Source of the DNA: an uncultured Oscillibacter sp.
Lineage (GTDB): Bacteria > Bacillota > Clostridia > Oscillospirales > Oscillospiraceae
Reading direction: 5' to 3'
Assembly: GCA_910588005.1 (NCBI GenBank)
Contig: CAJUQM010000051.1
Location: 1-13,734, forward strand
Length of the DNA stretch: 13,734 nucleotides
The notes beneath the pieces are model-generated. The model saw nothing but the letters and a program-made list of their open reading frames with translations. It ran no database searches and was not told the origin of the DNA. The position numbers were made by a program, and so were the translations under genes. Shown here in pieces: positions 7,361 through 13,734 of the stretch. Within the stretch, counting starts at the first letter, position 1; every line of letters begins with the position of its first letter.

Positions 7361-7438
7361 TCTCAATTCGCCCCGTATTTCAAGCAGAGCAAAGCGATTC
7401 CAATGAGTTCCTGCCGGGAATACAGGGGCGAATTGAGA
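7361..7438 (-). terminator. Long inverted repeat after malic enzyme, possible terminator
   Basis: TCTCAATTCGCCCC at 7361-7374 pairs perfectly with 7425-7438. The stem extends by GTATT/AATAC across one bulged A (7424), giving about 19 pairs around a 39-base loop. On the minus strand it starts 22 bases after the malic enzyme stop and is followed by TTTTCC, so it may end that operon. The long loop and short T-run make this only a weak intrinsic terminator. It also stands between this operon and the lipoprotein gene, so an attenuator or a small mobile palindrome are alternatives. Confidence 0.5.
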
Positions 7439-7459
7439 CAAAAGGAATTTCCAGTGAAA

Positions 7460-8635
7460 TTACAGCCGCGCCACGCCGCTGGCACGAGCCGCCTCTGCCG
7501 TCGCTTTCGCCACGGCATCCTTCACACGGGGATCAAAAGCCTTGGGCAGGATATAGTCCGCGTTCAATTCCTCGTCGCTGACCAGCCCGGCCAGGGCGTA
7601 AGCCGCCGCTACTTTCATCTGGTCGTTAATATCCGAGGCCCGAACGTCCAGGGCGCCGCGGAAGATGCCGGGGAAGCAGAGGACATTGTTGACTTGGTTG
7701 GGATAGTCGCTGCGTCCGGTGGAGACCACCGCCGCGCCCGCCGCCTTGGCCTCCTCCGGGAAGATCTCCGGAGTGGGATTGGCACAGGCGAAAATGATGG
7801 GGTCCTTCGCCATGGAGCGCACCATGTCCGCCGTCAGGGTCCCAGGGGCGGACACGCCGATGAACACATCCGCTCCGCGGATCACCTCTGCTAGAGTGCC
7901 TTCCTCTTTGGCAAAATTCGTAATTGCCGCCATTTCCTCCTTGATAGGATTCAGGCCCTCCCGGCCTTGATAAATGGCACCTTGGCGGTCTGTCATGACA
8001 ACATTCTTCAGACCCATGGACATCAGCAGGCGGATGATGGCAATGCCCGCCGCCCCCGCGCCGGAGGTGACAATCTTCACATCCTCCAGTTTCTTGCCCA
8101 CCAGCTTCAAGGCATTGATAATCCCGGCCAGGGTGATGACCGCCGTGCCGTGCTGGTCGTCGTGGAAGATGGGGATATCACAGCACACCTTCAGCCGTTT
8201 CTCAATTTCAAAGCACCGGGGAGCGGAGATGTCCTCCAGGTTCACGCCGCCAAAACTCCCGGCCAGCAGCCGGACCGTTTCCACGATCTCATCCACGTTC
8301 TTGCTGCGGACGCAGAGAGGAATCGCGTCCACATCGCCGAAGGCCTTGAACAGCACGCATTTCCCCTCCATGACGGGCATTCCCGCTTCTGGGCCAATAT
8401 CACCCAAGCCCAGCACCGCCGTACCGTCGGTCACCACCGCCACGGTGTTCCAGCGGCGGGTCAGGTCGTAGCTTTTGTTGACGTCCTTCTGGATTTCAAG
8501 ACAGGGCTCCGCCACGCCGGGCGTATAGGCCAGACTCAGGGCCTCCTTGGAGTCCACTGCCGCCCGGGCCGCAATTTCCAGCTTGCCCCGCAGCGCATAG
8601 TGCATTTTCAGAGATTCCTTTGCGTAATCCATCAT
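7460..8635 (-). CDS. Malic enzyme (oxaloacetate-decarboxylating malate dehydrogenase)
   Basis: Converts L-malate to pyruvate and CO2 with reduction of NAD(P), in the cytoplasm. The start at 8635 (MMDYAKESLK) is preferred over the longer frame to 8710. It gives a 391-residue protein of normal length for short bacterial malic enzymes, removes an overlap with the transporter gene, and has AAAGGCGG in front. Motifs run in order: AYTPGVAEPC with the catalytic tyrosine Y37, TDGTAVLGLGDIG (69-81), the G-K pair at 91-92, EDISAP (134-139, metal), FHDDQHGTA (157-165, metal), nucleotide loop GAGAAG (192-197), ACANPTPEI, and GRSDYPNQVNNV. The aspartate in VVMTDRQG after the loop hints at NAD, but this is not decisive. 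It is the last gene of the LysR-linked operon, 46 bp after the carrier. Confidence 0.95.
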   Translation of the reverse strand: MMDYAKESLKMHYALRGKLEIAARAAVDSKEALSLAYTPGVAEPCLEIQKDVNKSYDLTRRWNTVAVVTDGTAVLGLGDIGPEAGMPVMEGKCVLFKAFGDVDAIPLCVRSKNVDEIVETVRLLAGSFGGVNLEDISAPRCFEIEKRLKVCCDIPIFHDDQHGTAVITLAGIINALKLVGKKLEDVKIVTSGAGAAGIAIIRLLMSMGLKNVVMTDRQGAIYQGREGLNPIKEEMAAITNFAKEEGTLAEVIRGADVFIGVSAPGTLTADMVRSMAKDPIIFACANPTPEIFPEEAKAAGAAVVSTGRSDYPNQVNNVLCFPGIFRGALDVRASDINDQMKVAAAYALAGLVSDEELNADYILPKAFDPRVKDAVAKATAEAARASGVARL

Positions 8636-8681
8636 TCGTTCCGCCTTTCGTGTTATTTTCGTTGTTGCATCGTTTGGGACT

Positions 8682-10076
8682 TTAGAAGGGACCGTAATTG
8701 ATCCCCACACCGATCATGATAAACACACCGCCAATGGCGATAAAGACCAGCAGCCACTTCCAAGCAAACTTCAGCCAGCGGTCCCAGGGAACGCCCGCGC
8801 AGCCGATGCAGCCCATCAAAACGCTGAAAACCGGCGTGACCAGGTTGGTAAAGGCGTCACCAAAATTGAAGGTCTGGACTACGGTCTGCTGGGTCAGGCC
8901 CAAAACATCGCCCACGCCGGAGAAAATGGGAATTACAGTGGTGGCTTGGGAGGAGGAAGAGCAGAGCACGAAGTTGATGAGCAGGTTGCTGATGTACATA
9001 CCGATGGCAGAGACATAGGCGGAGCCGCCGGAGAACAGGCTGGCCATGGCGTGAACAATGGTATGGATGATATTGCCGGAGCTGAGGATGGTGTTGATTC
9101 CGGTGGCAAAGGCGACTACCAGCGCTGCGCCGGTCATGGTCTTCGCGCCCTTAACGAACTCCTTGGCGATTTTGTCCGGAGAAAAGCCGCTGATCAGGCC
9201 GCAGGCAATCGCGGTGAGCATAAACACCGCCGGGATGGCGTCCGCCGTGCTCCAGCCGTGCGTTGCGCCGTAGACCAGAACCCCAAAGCCGATGATAAAG
9301 GTAATCAGCGCGCCGATCCTGCGCGGCGTCAGCTCCGCCTCCTCGGACGAGCCGTCTGCTTCTGCGGCAACGCCCTCCACCCCATGGAGAATGCTTTTTG
9401 TGGGGTCTTTTCGGATTTTCTGGACATAGCGGATCAGGAACACGGAGCCTACCGCCCACAGGACGACGGAGGCGATGATACGAAGCTGCCAGCCAGTGAA
9501 GATCTCCAACCCCACCAATTCCTGGGCAACCGCGGTGGAGGAAGTACAGAACGCGCCGCCCGCCTGCCCACAGATCTCGCCCATGAGCACCAAGGTAACG
9601 CCCACCAGTGCGTCTCCGCCGAGGCTGCGTCCCAAAATCAACGCGATGGGAACAAACGCAATAATCGGTGTATTGATGCCCATGGTCCCCAGGATGGTAA
9701 ACACGCCCAGGAGCAGAGGGACGATGATGTACAGGTTGTTTTTATATTTGGATACCAGCTTCCCAATGGAGGCGTCGATGCATTTTGTTTCGTTGATTAC
9801 GCCAATCGCTCCCGCGATCATGGTAATCATGGCTATGATGGAGACCTGCTTGCTAAAGCCGCCCGGCAGGGCCAGAAATGCTTGCCAGGGGCCGACCGGT
9901 GTCTGGTCAATGTAGTGGAAGGAGGCGGCGTCAATCGCCTTTCTGCCGTTGATCTCAATCTGTTCATAGGCTCCAGCGGGGATGACGTAGGTGGCGAGAG
10001 TGGCGATGGCCGCAATCGCCAGCATAATGATGAGTTGATGGGGAACGCGGAAGGTTCTCTTCTCCGTCTTTTTCAT
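8682..10076 (-). CDS. YfcC/DcuC-family carboxylate transporter
   Basis: A 464-residue polytopic membrane protein with about twelve hydrophobic segments, starting with RVPHQLIIMLAIAAIATLATYVIPAGAYEQ, the usual opening of YfcC-type carriers (C4-dicarboxylate anaerobic carrier superfamily, PF03606). Other signs are the GTMGINTPIIAF and GEICGQAGGAFCTSSTAVAQ loops, an acidic cytoplasmic linker (about 235-250, AEADGSSEEAE), and NFVLCSSSSQATTVIPIFSGVGD in the C-terminal half. AAGGAGAAACGTT precedes the ATG. It lies 19 bp after the esterase gene and 46 bp before malic enzyme, so all three are in one operon. Members move C4-dicarboxylates or amino acids; malate is the likeliest substrate here because of the malic enzyme next door, but this is inference. 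Confidence 0.88.
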   Translation of the reverse strand: MKKTEKRTFRVPHQLIIMLAIAAIATLATYVIPAGAYEQIEINGRKAIDAASFHYIDQTPVGPWQAFLALPGGFSKQVSIIAMITMIAGAIGVINETKCIDASIGKLVSKYKNNLYIIVPLLLGVFTILGTMGINTPIIAFVPIALILGRSLGGDALVGVTLVLMGEICGQAGGAFCTSSTAVAQELVGLEIFTGWQLRIIASVVLWAVGSVFLIRYVQKIRKDPTKSILHGVEGVAAEADGSSEEAELTPRRIGALITFIIGFGVLVYGATHGWSTADAIPAVFMLTAIACGLISGFSPDKIAKEFVKGAKTMTGAALVVAFATGINTILSSGNIIHTIVHAMASLFSGGSAYVSAIGMYISNLLINFVLCSSSSQATTVIPIFSGVGDVLGLTQQTVVQTFNFGDAFTNLVTPVFSVLMGCIGCAGVPWDRWLKFAWKWLLVFIAIGGVFIMIGVGINYGPF

Positions 10077-10095
10077 AACGTTTCTCCTTCTTTAT

Positions 10096-11850
10096 TCACG
10101 CTTTTCCCGTGTCCTGTATCGACTCTATAATCTTTCCGCGCCAGCAAAGTTGGCTTTTCTCGTTGCGGTAAAATCCGCTGAAAAACTGGTCGTAGCTAAT
10201 CCAGCTCTCCTCAGGGTAATTGGCGTGGGGCATATCCCGGACAATACCCACCGTCAGCATGGGAACTCCCTGTTCGTCCGGCCAGCAGTACCAGGTGATC
10301 GGGTCTGTGGTCCAGGTCTGTATGCGCTTTATATCTAATTGACAGCGCTCCAGCTTCTCCATGATGTCCCGCCGCAGCTCCGGGATCAGGCGGAAGGGGA
10401 GCTCTGGGTCTTCTCCCCTTTCTGTGCAGAAGGCGTCCTCCGCGCCGCAGAGAAACAGGGTAGGGATGACGGGAGCAGTCCGAGGATACGTTCCATGCAC
10501 CTTCTTGGGGTGGTACATCCCGGACCAGCTGGCGCAGGCGGTAAACAGGTCGCTGGCGCAGGTGGACAGCACGTCCGCCATAATGCCGCCGCTGCTCTGT
10601 CCGCAGGCGTATATCCGGCCTTGATCAATGGGAAGGCGGCTCTCAACATCCGCCACCATTGCCCGGATAAAGGCAACATCGTCAATCGGCGTCCCCTCAT
10701 AGCTGCCGTTCCAATAGAGAACATTCTTCAGCCCGCCCGGCTTCTGCTGGTGGATACCAGCCTGTGGAAAGACCGTGATGAATTTCCGGGCCTCCGCCAC
10801 CTGGAACAGGTTGGTCAGGTCAAAGAAAGTCTCCGCCGTGCCACCCCGTCCGTGCATCGCCACTACCAAAGGCCACTTCCGATCTGGCGTACAGCTCTCC
10901 GGCACATATTCGTACCAGAGGCGGTCCATTCCGCCGATCTCCCGCTGCTGGAGCACCGCGCCCAGATCGGAGGGCCGCTTGAAATACCGGAGGTTTTTCT
11001 GCCCATAGCCCCGGTGCCGCCGGGCCAGCCCGATATAACCCCACATGCGCCGCAGAGACTCCAAGCTGACATCCTCGTTTCCCAGCGTGACGCGGACCTG
11101 GGCGATCTGCTCCTCGTTGACCTCGCTGTACCGCCGCACCGGCGAGGGCATCCAGATCAGATCCGCGCCCTGGCCGGAAAGCGGCGGCTCTGCCGCGTGG
11201 TTTTCGGCCTTCCAGTAATTTACGGCGGCAGCCGTATGCTCGTCCATGGACGTAACCGCCAGCCACACCGGCAGCTGACACTTCACGGCGGCAATCCGCA
11301 GCTCAGATCCGTTCTGCTCCTGACTGGCTGCCCGTGCGTCCCGGGTCTCCAGCAGATTACGGGTCAATGCCCCAAAGCTGAACAGGCCGCTCCACTCGCT
11401 GGTCATCCGCTGGGCCGCCTGATGGGCAATCACCGCTCCATCCCCGATGCCGCAGGCGTAGATGTTGTCCTGCATGGTTACATAGAAATCCCGGCGCTGG
11501 ATCGCCATGTAGACAGTGTTCATGTAATCTGCGTCGCCGCCATCCGTTTGCCAGCCGCCCTTTTCCGGAACCAGCAAAAACAGGAACAACCGCTCTTGGT
11601 CAGCCAAGGCCCGCAGACCCGACGCCTCCAGATAAGTCAGCGGATCATGCCCTGAAGGCGGCGCGACTACTAAGCAGGGCTGGCAGTATTCCAAATCTTT
11701 TGGAATGTAGGTAAGAAATTTCCGCTCTTTTCCCGCGATGTTTGCCTGCTCCCAGAAACAGCCGTGCAGAAGCGTCCGATTGGGTTCGGTAAAATCCACC
11801 GGAAGACTGGCCATGTCCTCCGGCAAAGATTTGACCGTCAATTTGTCCAT
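10096..11850 (-). CDS. Two-domain esterase (PHB-depolymerase/feruloyl-esterase-like) with a degenerate N-terminal half
   Basis: The start at 11850 (MDKLTVKSLP) is chosen because GGGGAGGAG precedes it; the longer frame to 11925 would cover the promoter. The product has 584 residues, no signal peptide and no membrane segment, so it is cytoplasmic. The C-terminal half (about 305-565) is an alpha/beta hydrolase of the polyhydroxybutyrate-depolymerase/LpqC type: MHGRGG (332-337), YACGQSSGG with nucleophile S419, a possible acid D472 in GAED, and H542 in DMPHANYPEE. The N-terminal half (about 30-240) repeats the fold in weaker form: YACGIGDGA at 131-139 lines up with YACGQSSGG, but the serine is glycine (G136), so this copy should be inactive. 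It is the first gene of the operon. The substrate is unknown; an ester or acyl conjugate of a dicarboxylate is a reasonable guess. Confidence 0.82.
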   Translation of the reverse strand: MDKLTVKSLPEDMASLPVDFTEPNRTLLHGCFWEQANIAGKERKFLTYIPKDLEYCQPCLVVAPPSGHDPLTYLEASGLRALADQERLFLFLLVPEKGGWQTDGGDADYMNTVYMAIQRRDFYVTMQDNIYACGIGDGAVIAHQAAQRMTSEWSGLFSFGALTRNLLETRDARAASQEQNGSELRIAAVKCQLPVWLAVTSMDEHTAAAVNYWKAENHAAEPPLSGQGADLIWMPSPVRRYSEVNEEQIAQVRVTLGNEDVSLESLRRMWGYIGLARRHRGYGQKNLRYFKRPSDLGAVLQQREIGGMDRLWYEYVPESCTPDRKWPLVVAMHGRGGTAETFFDLTNLFQVAEARKFITVFPQAGIHQQKPGGLKNVLYWNGSYEGTPIDDVAFIRAMVADVESRLPIDQGRIYACGQSSGGIMADVLSTCASDLFTACASWSGMYHPKKVHGTYPRTAPVIPTLFLCGAEDAFCTERGEDPELPFRLIPELRRDIMEKLERCQLDIKRIQTWTTDPITWYCWPDEQGVPMLTVGIVRDMPHANYPEESWISYDQFFSGFYRNEKSQLCWRGKIIESIQDTGKA

Positions 11851-11896
11851 TTTTCTCCTCCCCTCAATTTGATTCCCTGTGTTTTTGACCAATTTC

Positions 11897-11925
11897 AGGA
11901 TACCCCCTTGACCGAGCAAAGTCAA
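11897..11925 (-). promoter_or_regulatory. Promoter of the esterase-carrier-malic enzyme operon
   Basis: On the minus strand TTGACT (11925-11920) and TATCCT (11902-11897) are separated by exactly 17 bases, a good sigma-70-type pair. Transcription would start near 11890, giving a leader of about 40 bases before the esterase ATG. The -35 overlaps the spacer of the divergent promoter. Confidence 0.7.
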
Positions 11926-11936
11926 TTTTATATATT
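11908..11936 (+). promoter_or_regulatory. Promoter of the LysR-type regulator gene
   Basis: TTGACC (11908-11913) and TATATT (11931-11936) are 17 bases apart. Start of transcription would be near 11943, about 30 bases before the regulator ATG, which has GGAG at proper spacing. It overlaps the operon promoter on the other strand, so polymerase bound at one probably blocks the other. Confidence 0.65.
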
Positions 11937-11951
11937 ATATACTACTATAAA
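11927..11951. promoter_or_regulatory. AT-rich palindrome, likely LysR-type operator
   Basis: TTTATA (11927-11932) and TATAAA (11946-11951) form an inverted pair, and within it TATATATTATATA (11929-11941) is a perfect palindrome that fits the T-N11-A pattern of LysR-type boxes. It lies just upstream of the operon -35, where such activators bind, and covers the regulator's own -10, which would fit autorepression. Runs of AT can make such palindromes by chance. Confidence 0.5.
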
Positions 11952-11972
11952 TCTAATTTATGGAGATGCGCT

Positions 11973-12932
11973 ATGCGAAACGAACTGGAATATATTTATT
12001 TGGTCTACCAAAAGGGCAGTTTTTCCAAAGCGGCGCAGGCTCTTTATCTCACTCAGCCGGCGCTGAGCATCGCTATCCAAAAAATCGAAAACGAGATCGG
12101 GATGCCCCTGTTTGATCGGAACCAGAAGCCGCTGGGCCTGACGGCTGCGGGACGCATCTACATAGACAAGATCGAACAGATGCGCGTTTTAGAAACCGAG
12201 CTGCAAAGCCAGCTATTAGATTTGACGGATATGAATACAGGCACTCTGCGAATCGGTGCAACCAGCTATATCATTTCCCGCATCCTGCCGCCAGTATTGC
12301 TTGCGTTCAAAAAAGAATACCCAGGCATCAGCCTGGATATTGTAGAGGCGGGGGCTTATGAGTTGAAGGAACTGCTGCGGGACCGGAAGCTTGATTTCAC
12401 CTTCATCAGCCAACTGGCCAAGGACCCGGATTTCAGCTATTATCCAGGGTTCCGCGATCAAATCATCCTGGCCGTGCCGGTCAGTTTCCCGATCAACAAG
12501 AAGCTGCGGAAGGCCGCCATGACCTGCGCGGACGTTCAGGCGAACCGCCATTGGGACAGCGGGCAGCCCTACATTAATTTAAAGGATTTTGGGGATACGC
12601 CTTTTATTCTGCTGGAATCCAAATATGATCTTCGCAGACGGACAGACGCATTTTTTTCGGAATGTGCCGCTTCGCCGAACATCTGTATGGAAATAACCCA
12701 GATTGTAACCGCGTTTTCCTTGGCACTGACAGGAATCGGAGCAACTTTTGTCCCGGACCGAGCCGTCAAGGAGAATCATCCGGAATTGGTATTTTATAAG
12801 CTGCCTTCACAGCAGACCGTGCGGAATATGCACATTGTTATCAACAATAAGCGCTATATGTCTAAGGCCGCAAACCGTTTTATTGATATGTTTGTCTCAT
12901 CTTACAAAATAGGGCACAAACCTATGTATTGA
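11973..12932 (+). CDS. LysR-type transcriptional regulator
   Basis: A 319-residue LysR-family regulator. The N-terminal winged helix-turn-helix is at about 1-60 (LVYQKGSFSKAAQALYLTQPALSIAIQKIENEIGMPLFDR), followed by the linker helix (62-88). The co-inducer domain begins at GTLRIGATSYIISRILPPVL and runs to about 310, with LDFTFISQL and TGIGATFVPDRA in the expected places. GGAG lies eight bases before the ATG. It is divergent from the esterase-carrier-malic enzyme operon with overlapping promoters, the classic layout for a LysR protein controlling its neighbour and itself. The inducer is unknown; an operon metabolite is likely. Confidence 0.94.
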   Translation: MRNELEYIYLVYQKGSFSKAAQALYLTQPALSIAIQKIENEIGMPLFDRNQKPLGLTAAGRIYIDKIEQMRVLETELQSQLLDLTDMNTGTLRIGATSYIISRILPPVLLAFKKEYPGISLDIVEAGAYELKELLRDRKLDFTFISQLAKDPDFSYYPGFRDQIILAVPVSFPINKKLRKAAMTCADVQANRHWDSGQPYINLKDFGDTPFILLESKYDLRRRTDAFFSECAASPNICMEITQIVTAFSLALTGIGATFVPDRAVKENHPELVFYKLPSQQTVRNMHIVINNKRYMSKAANRFIDMFVSSYKIGHKPMY

Positions 12933-13049
12933 TTTTTCAAAGATGTATATCTGTTGATCTGGAGGCAACACGGGAAATCATTTGTCCAGATATTCCTCGA
13001 CTTGAAAATCATAGACTTGCCGTTCTGGATACCAGACCTTACATAGGTC
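12933..13049. other. Non-coding spacer after the LysR gene
   Basis: No gene is seen here. ATCTGGA (12957-12963) and TCCAGAT (12985-12991) can pair around a 21-base loop, and GACCT/AGGTC pair at 13035-13049, but neither is followed by a T-run. No convincing terminator for the LysR gene was found. Confidence 0.4.
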
Positions 13050-13324
13050 GCTGACTACTATTTGACTACCGTTTCGGGAAATAGGCAAAAAGCGGCAGAG
13101 TCATTGCGCCATAATGGTTCTGCCGCTTTGCCTCATCTCTCCAAAATTTGTACAGAACCGCTGAAAGCTCTGCGAATACAGTCTTTTCCCTTTGTATGTC
13201 AGAAAACTCCGACGTTTCTGACACCTCCGGCTGAGATGCGGCGCAAGGCCCTGCAAACAGGGGCGTTGGCGGATCGGCAGAGGAAAAAACGCCGTGAGCT
13301 GACTACTGTTTGACTACTATTTCC
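13050..13324. repeat. Structured segment bounded by a direct repeat with internal 11-bp-spaced TTGACTAC motifs
   Basis: GCTGACTACTATTTGACTAC at 13050-13069 recurs at 13298-13317 with one change (A to G), and the match runs on through TTTC to 13324 with two more changes. Inside each copy the core TGACTAC occurs twice, 11 bases apart, one helical turn. Between the copies are several hairpins: 13084-13132, 13198-13222 (GTCAGAAA/TTTCTGAC) and a short CCCTG/CAGGG stem near 13248. A minus-strand frame is open through part of it but lacks a convincing start or ribosome site. It could be an intergenic repeat family, an attachment region before the tRNA, or the leftover of an excised element. Confidence 0.6.
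13084..13132 (-). terminator. Hairpin with T-run, terminator-like on the minus strand
   Basis: AAAGCGGCAGA (13089-13099) pairs perfectly with TCTGCCGCTTT (13119-13129), with an outer GGC/GCC clamp. On the minus strand the stem is followed by TTTTTGCC, giving terminator form; on the plus strand there is no T-run. No gene is seen that it would end on the minus strand, so it may belong to the repeat unit. Confidence 0.5.
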
Positions 13325-13365
13325 CCGGATAGCCGGAAAACTGAAAATCTTATATTGTCAGGTAT

Positions 13366-13442
13366 GCGCCCGTGGCGCAGTTGGATAGCGCGTCAGACTC
13401 CGACTCTGAAGGCCGCTGGTTCGAATCCAGTCGGGCGTACCA
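13366..13442 (+). tRNA. tRNA-Arg (anticodon CCG)
   Basis: A full 77-base cloverleaf with the CCA end encoded. The acceptor stem is GCGCCCG with CGGGCGT (first pair G-U). The anticodon stem TCAGA/TCTGA carries the loop CTCCGAC, so the anticodon is CCG at 13400-13402, reading CGG. The T-arm is CTGG-TTCGAAT-CCAG. A possible -10 (TATATT) lies at 13351-13356, without a clear -35. The terminator stem starts on the last A of CCA. Confidence 0.97.
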
Positions 13443-13476
13443 AAAGCTCTAAAAACGCGGTTTTTAGAGCTTTTTT
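13442..13476 (+). terminator. Strong intrinsic terminator after tRNA-Arg
   Basis: AAAAGCTCTAAAAAC (13442-13456) pairs perfectly with 13460-13474 around a GCG loop, and a run of six T ends at 13476. It ends tRNA transcription and separates it from rubrerythrin. Confidence 0.93.
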
Positions 13477-13523
13477 GTAACTTTTTGCGTTCATTTTGCA
13501 AATTTGAAAAGGAGGAATTCATC

Positions 13524-13734
13524 ATGTCCAAATACGCCGGAACACAGACAGAGAAAAACCTGGAGGCCGCTTTTGCCGGGGAGTCCCAGGCCCGGAACAA
13601 GTACACCTATTTTGCATCCAAGGCCAAGAAAGAGGGCTTCGAGCAGATTGCCGCCCTGTTTTTGAAAACCGCCGACAATGAAAAAGAGCACGCCAAAATG
13701 TGGTTCAAGGAGCTGGCGGGCATTGGCTCCACCG
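13524..13734 (+). CDS. Rubrerythrin, 5' part (runs off the window)
   Basis: The first 70 residues of a rubrerythrin, the di-iron peroxide-reducing protein of anaerobes. The ferritin-like helices show LEAAFAGESQARNKYTYFA (iron ligand E20) and NEKEHAKMWF (E53-x-x-H56). A perfect AAAGGAGG lies before the ATG. The C-terminal rubredoxin domain would be beyond the edge, so a full-length two-domain protein is expected but not seen. It follows the tRNA terminator, so it needs its own promoter in the 47 bp between; none is obvious. Confidence 0.93.
   Translation, partial: MSKYAGTQTEKNLEAAFAGESQARNKYTYFASKAKKEGFEQIAALFLKTADNEKEHAKMWFKELAGIGST

Noticed and set aside
8946..10130. Plus-strand frame of 394 codons opposite the carrier gene
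   Set aside because: Antisense of a clear YfcC-type transporter; composition is low-complexity and no ribosome site is present.
10339..11655. Plus-strand frame of 438 codons opposite the esterase
   Set aside because: Antisense shadow; the esterase on the minus strand has a full catalytic motif set.
13062..13313. Small plus-strand open frame of 83 codons within the repeat-bounded segment
   Set aside because: No ribosome site, it crosses hairpins and begins and ends within the direct repeats; more likely non-coding.
13358..13606. Minus-strand frame of 82 codons across tRNA-Arg and the rubrerythrin start
   Set aside because: It runs through the tRNA and terminator in reverse (the DWIRTSGLQSRSLTRYPTAPRAH-type reading is a known false protein from antisense tRNA), so it is not a gene.

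Overview
The window looks like the chromosome of a gut Firmicute of the Clostridia, most likely Oscillospiraceae or a close relative. This is inferred from strong AGGAGG-type ribosome sites, moderately high GC with AT-rich promoters, a Clostridia-type mobilizable element with a DUF6076-like gene, a YfcC-type carrier, rubrerythrin, and a common type of small inverted-repeat element. No species-specific marker is present.

Region 1 (1 to about 4148) is part of an integrative mobilizable element or an integrated plasmid. On the minus strand lie a RepA-like AAA ATPase, then a probable oriT region, then mobC, then a MOBP/VirD2-type relaxase that runs off the left edge. Divergent to the ATPase is a zinc-finger protein resembling DUF6076. 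A miniature inverted-repeat element (about 161 bp, MITE-like) sits exactly at the 3' end of that gene and forms part of its stop codon. Behind it is a short frameshifted coding remnant. No integrase or clear right boundary is visible.

Region 2 (4150-7438) carries a minus-strand pair: a lipoprotein, followed by a large multi-pass membrane protein with an embedded alpha/beta-hydrolase domain (GHSAGG). The pair is separated from the next operon by a long, nearly perfect inverted repeat.

Region 3 (7460-12932) is a compact metabolic locus. A LysR-type regulator (plus strand) is divergent from a three-gene minus-strand operon: a double-domain esterase whose N-terminal half has lost its nucleophile, a YfcC/DcuC-type carboxylate carrier, and malic enzyme. 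Two sigma-70-type promoters, each with a 17-bp spacer, overlap in the 122-bp gap, with an AT-rich palindrome fitting T-N11-A on top of them. The gene set suggests regulated use of a C4-dicarboxylate or a conjugate of one: ester cleavage, carboxylate transport, then malate to pyruvate. The substrate is not known from sequence.

Region 4 (12933-13734) holds a structured, repeat-bounded non-coding segment with several hairpins, tRNA-Arg(CCG) with an encoded CCA, a strong intrinsic terminator, and the start of a rubrerythrin gene that runs off the right edge.

All calls are from reading the sequence; no database search was possible.
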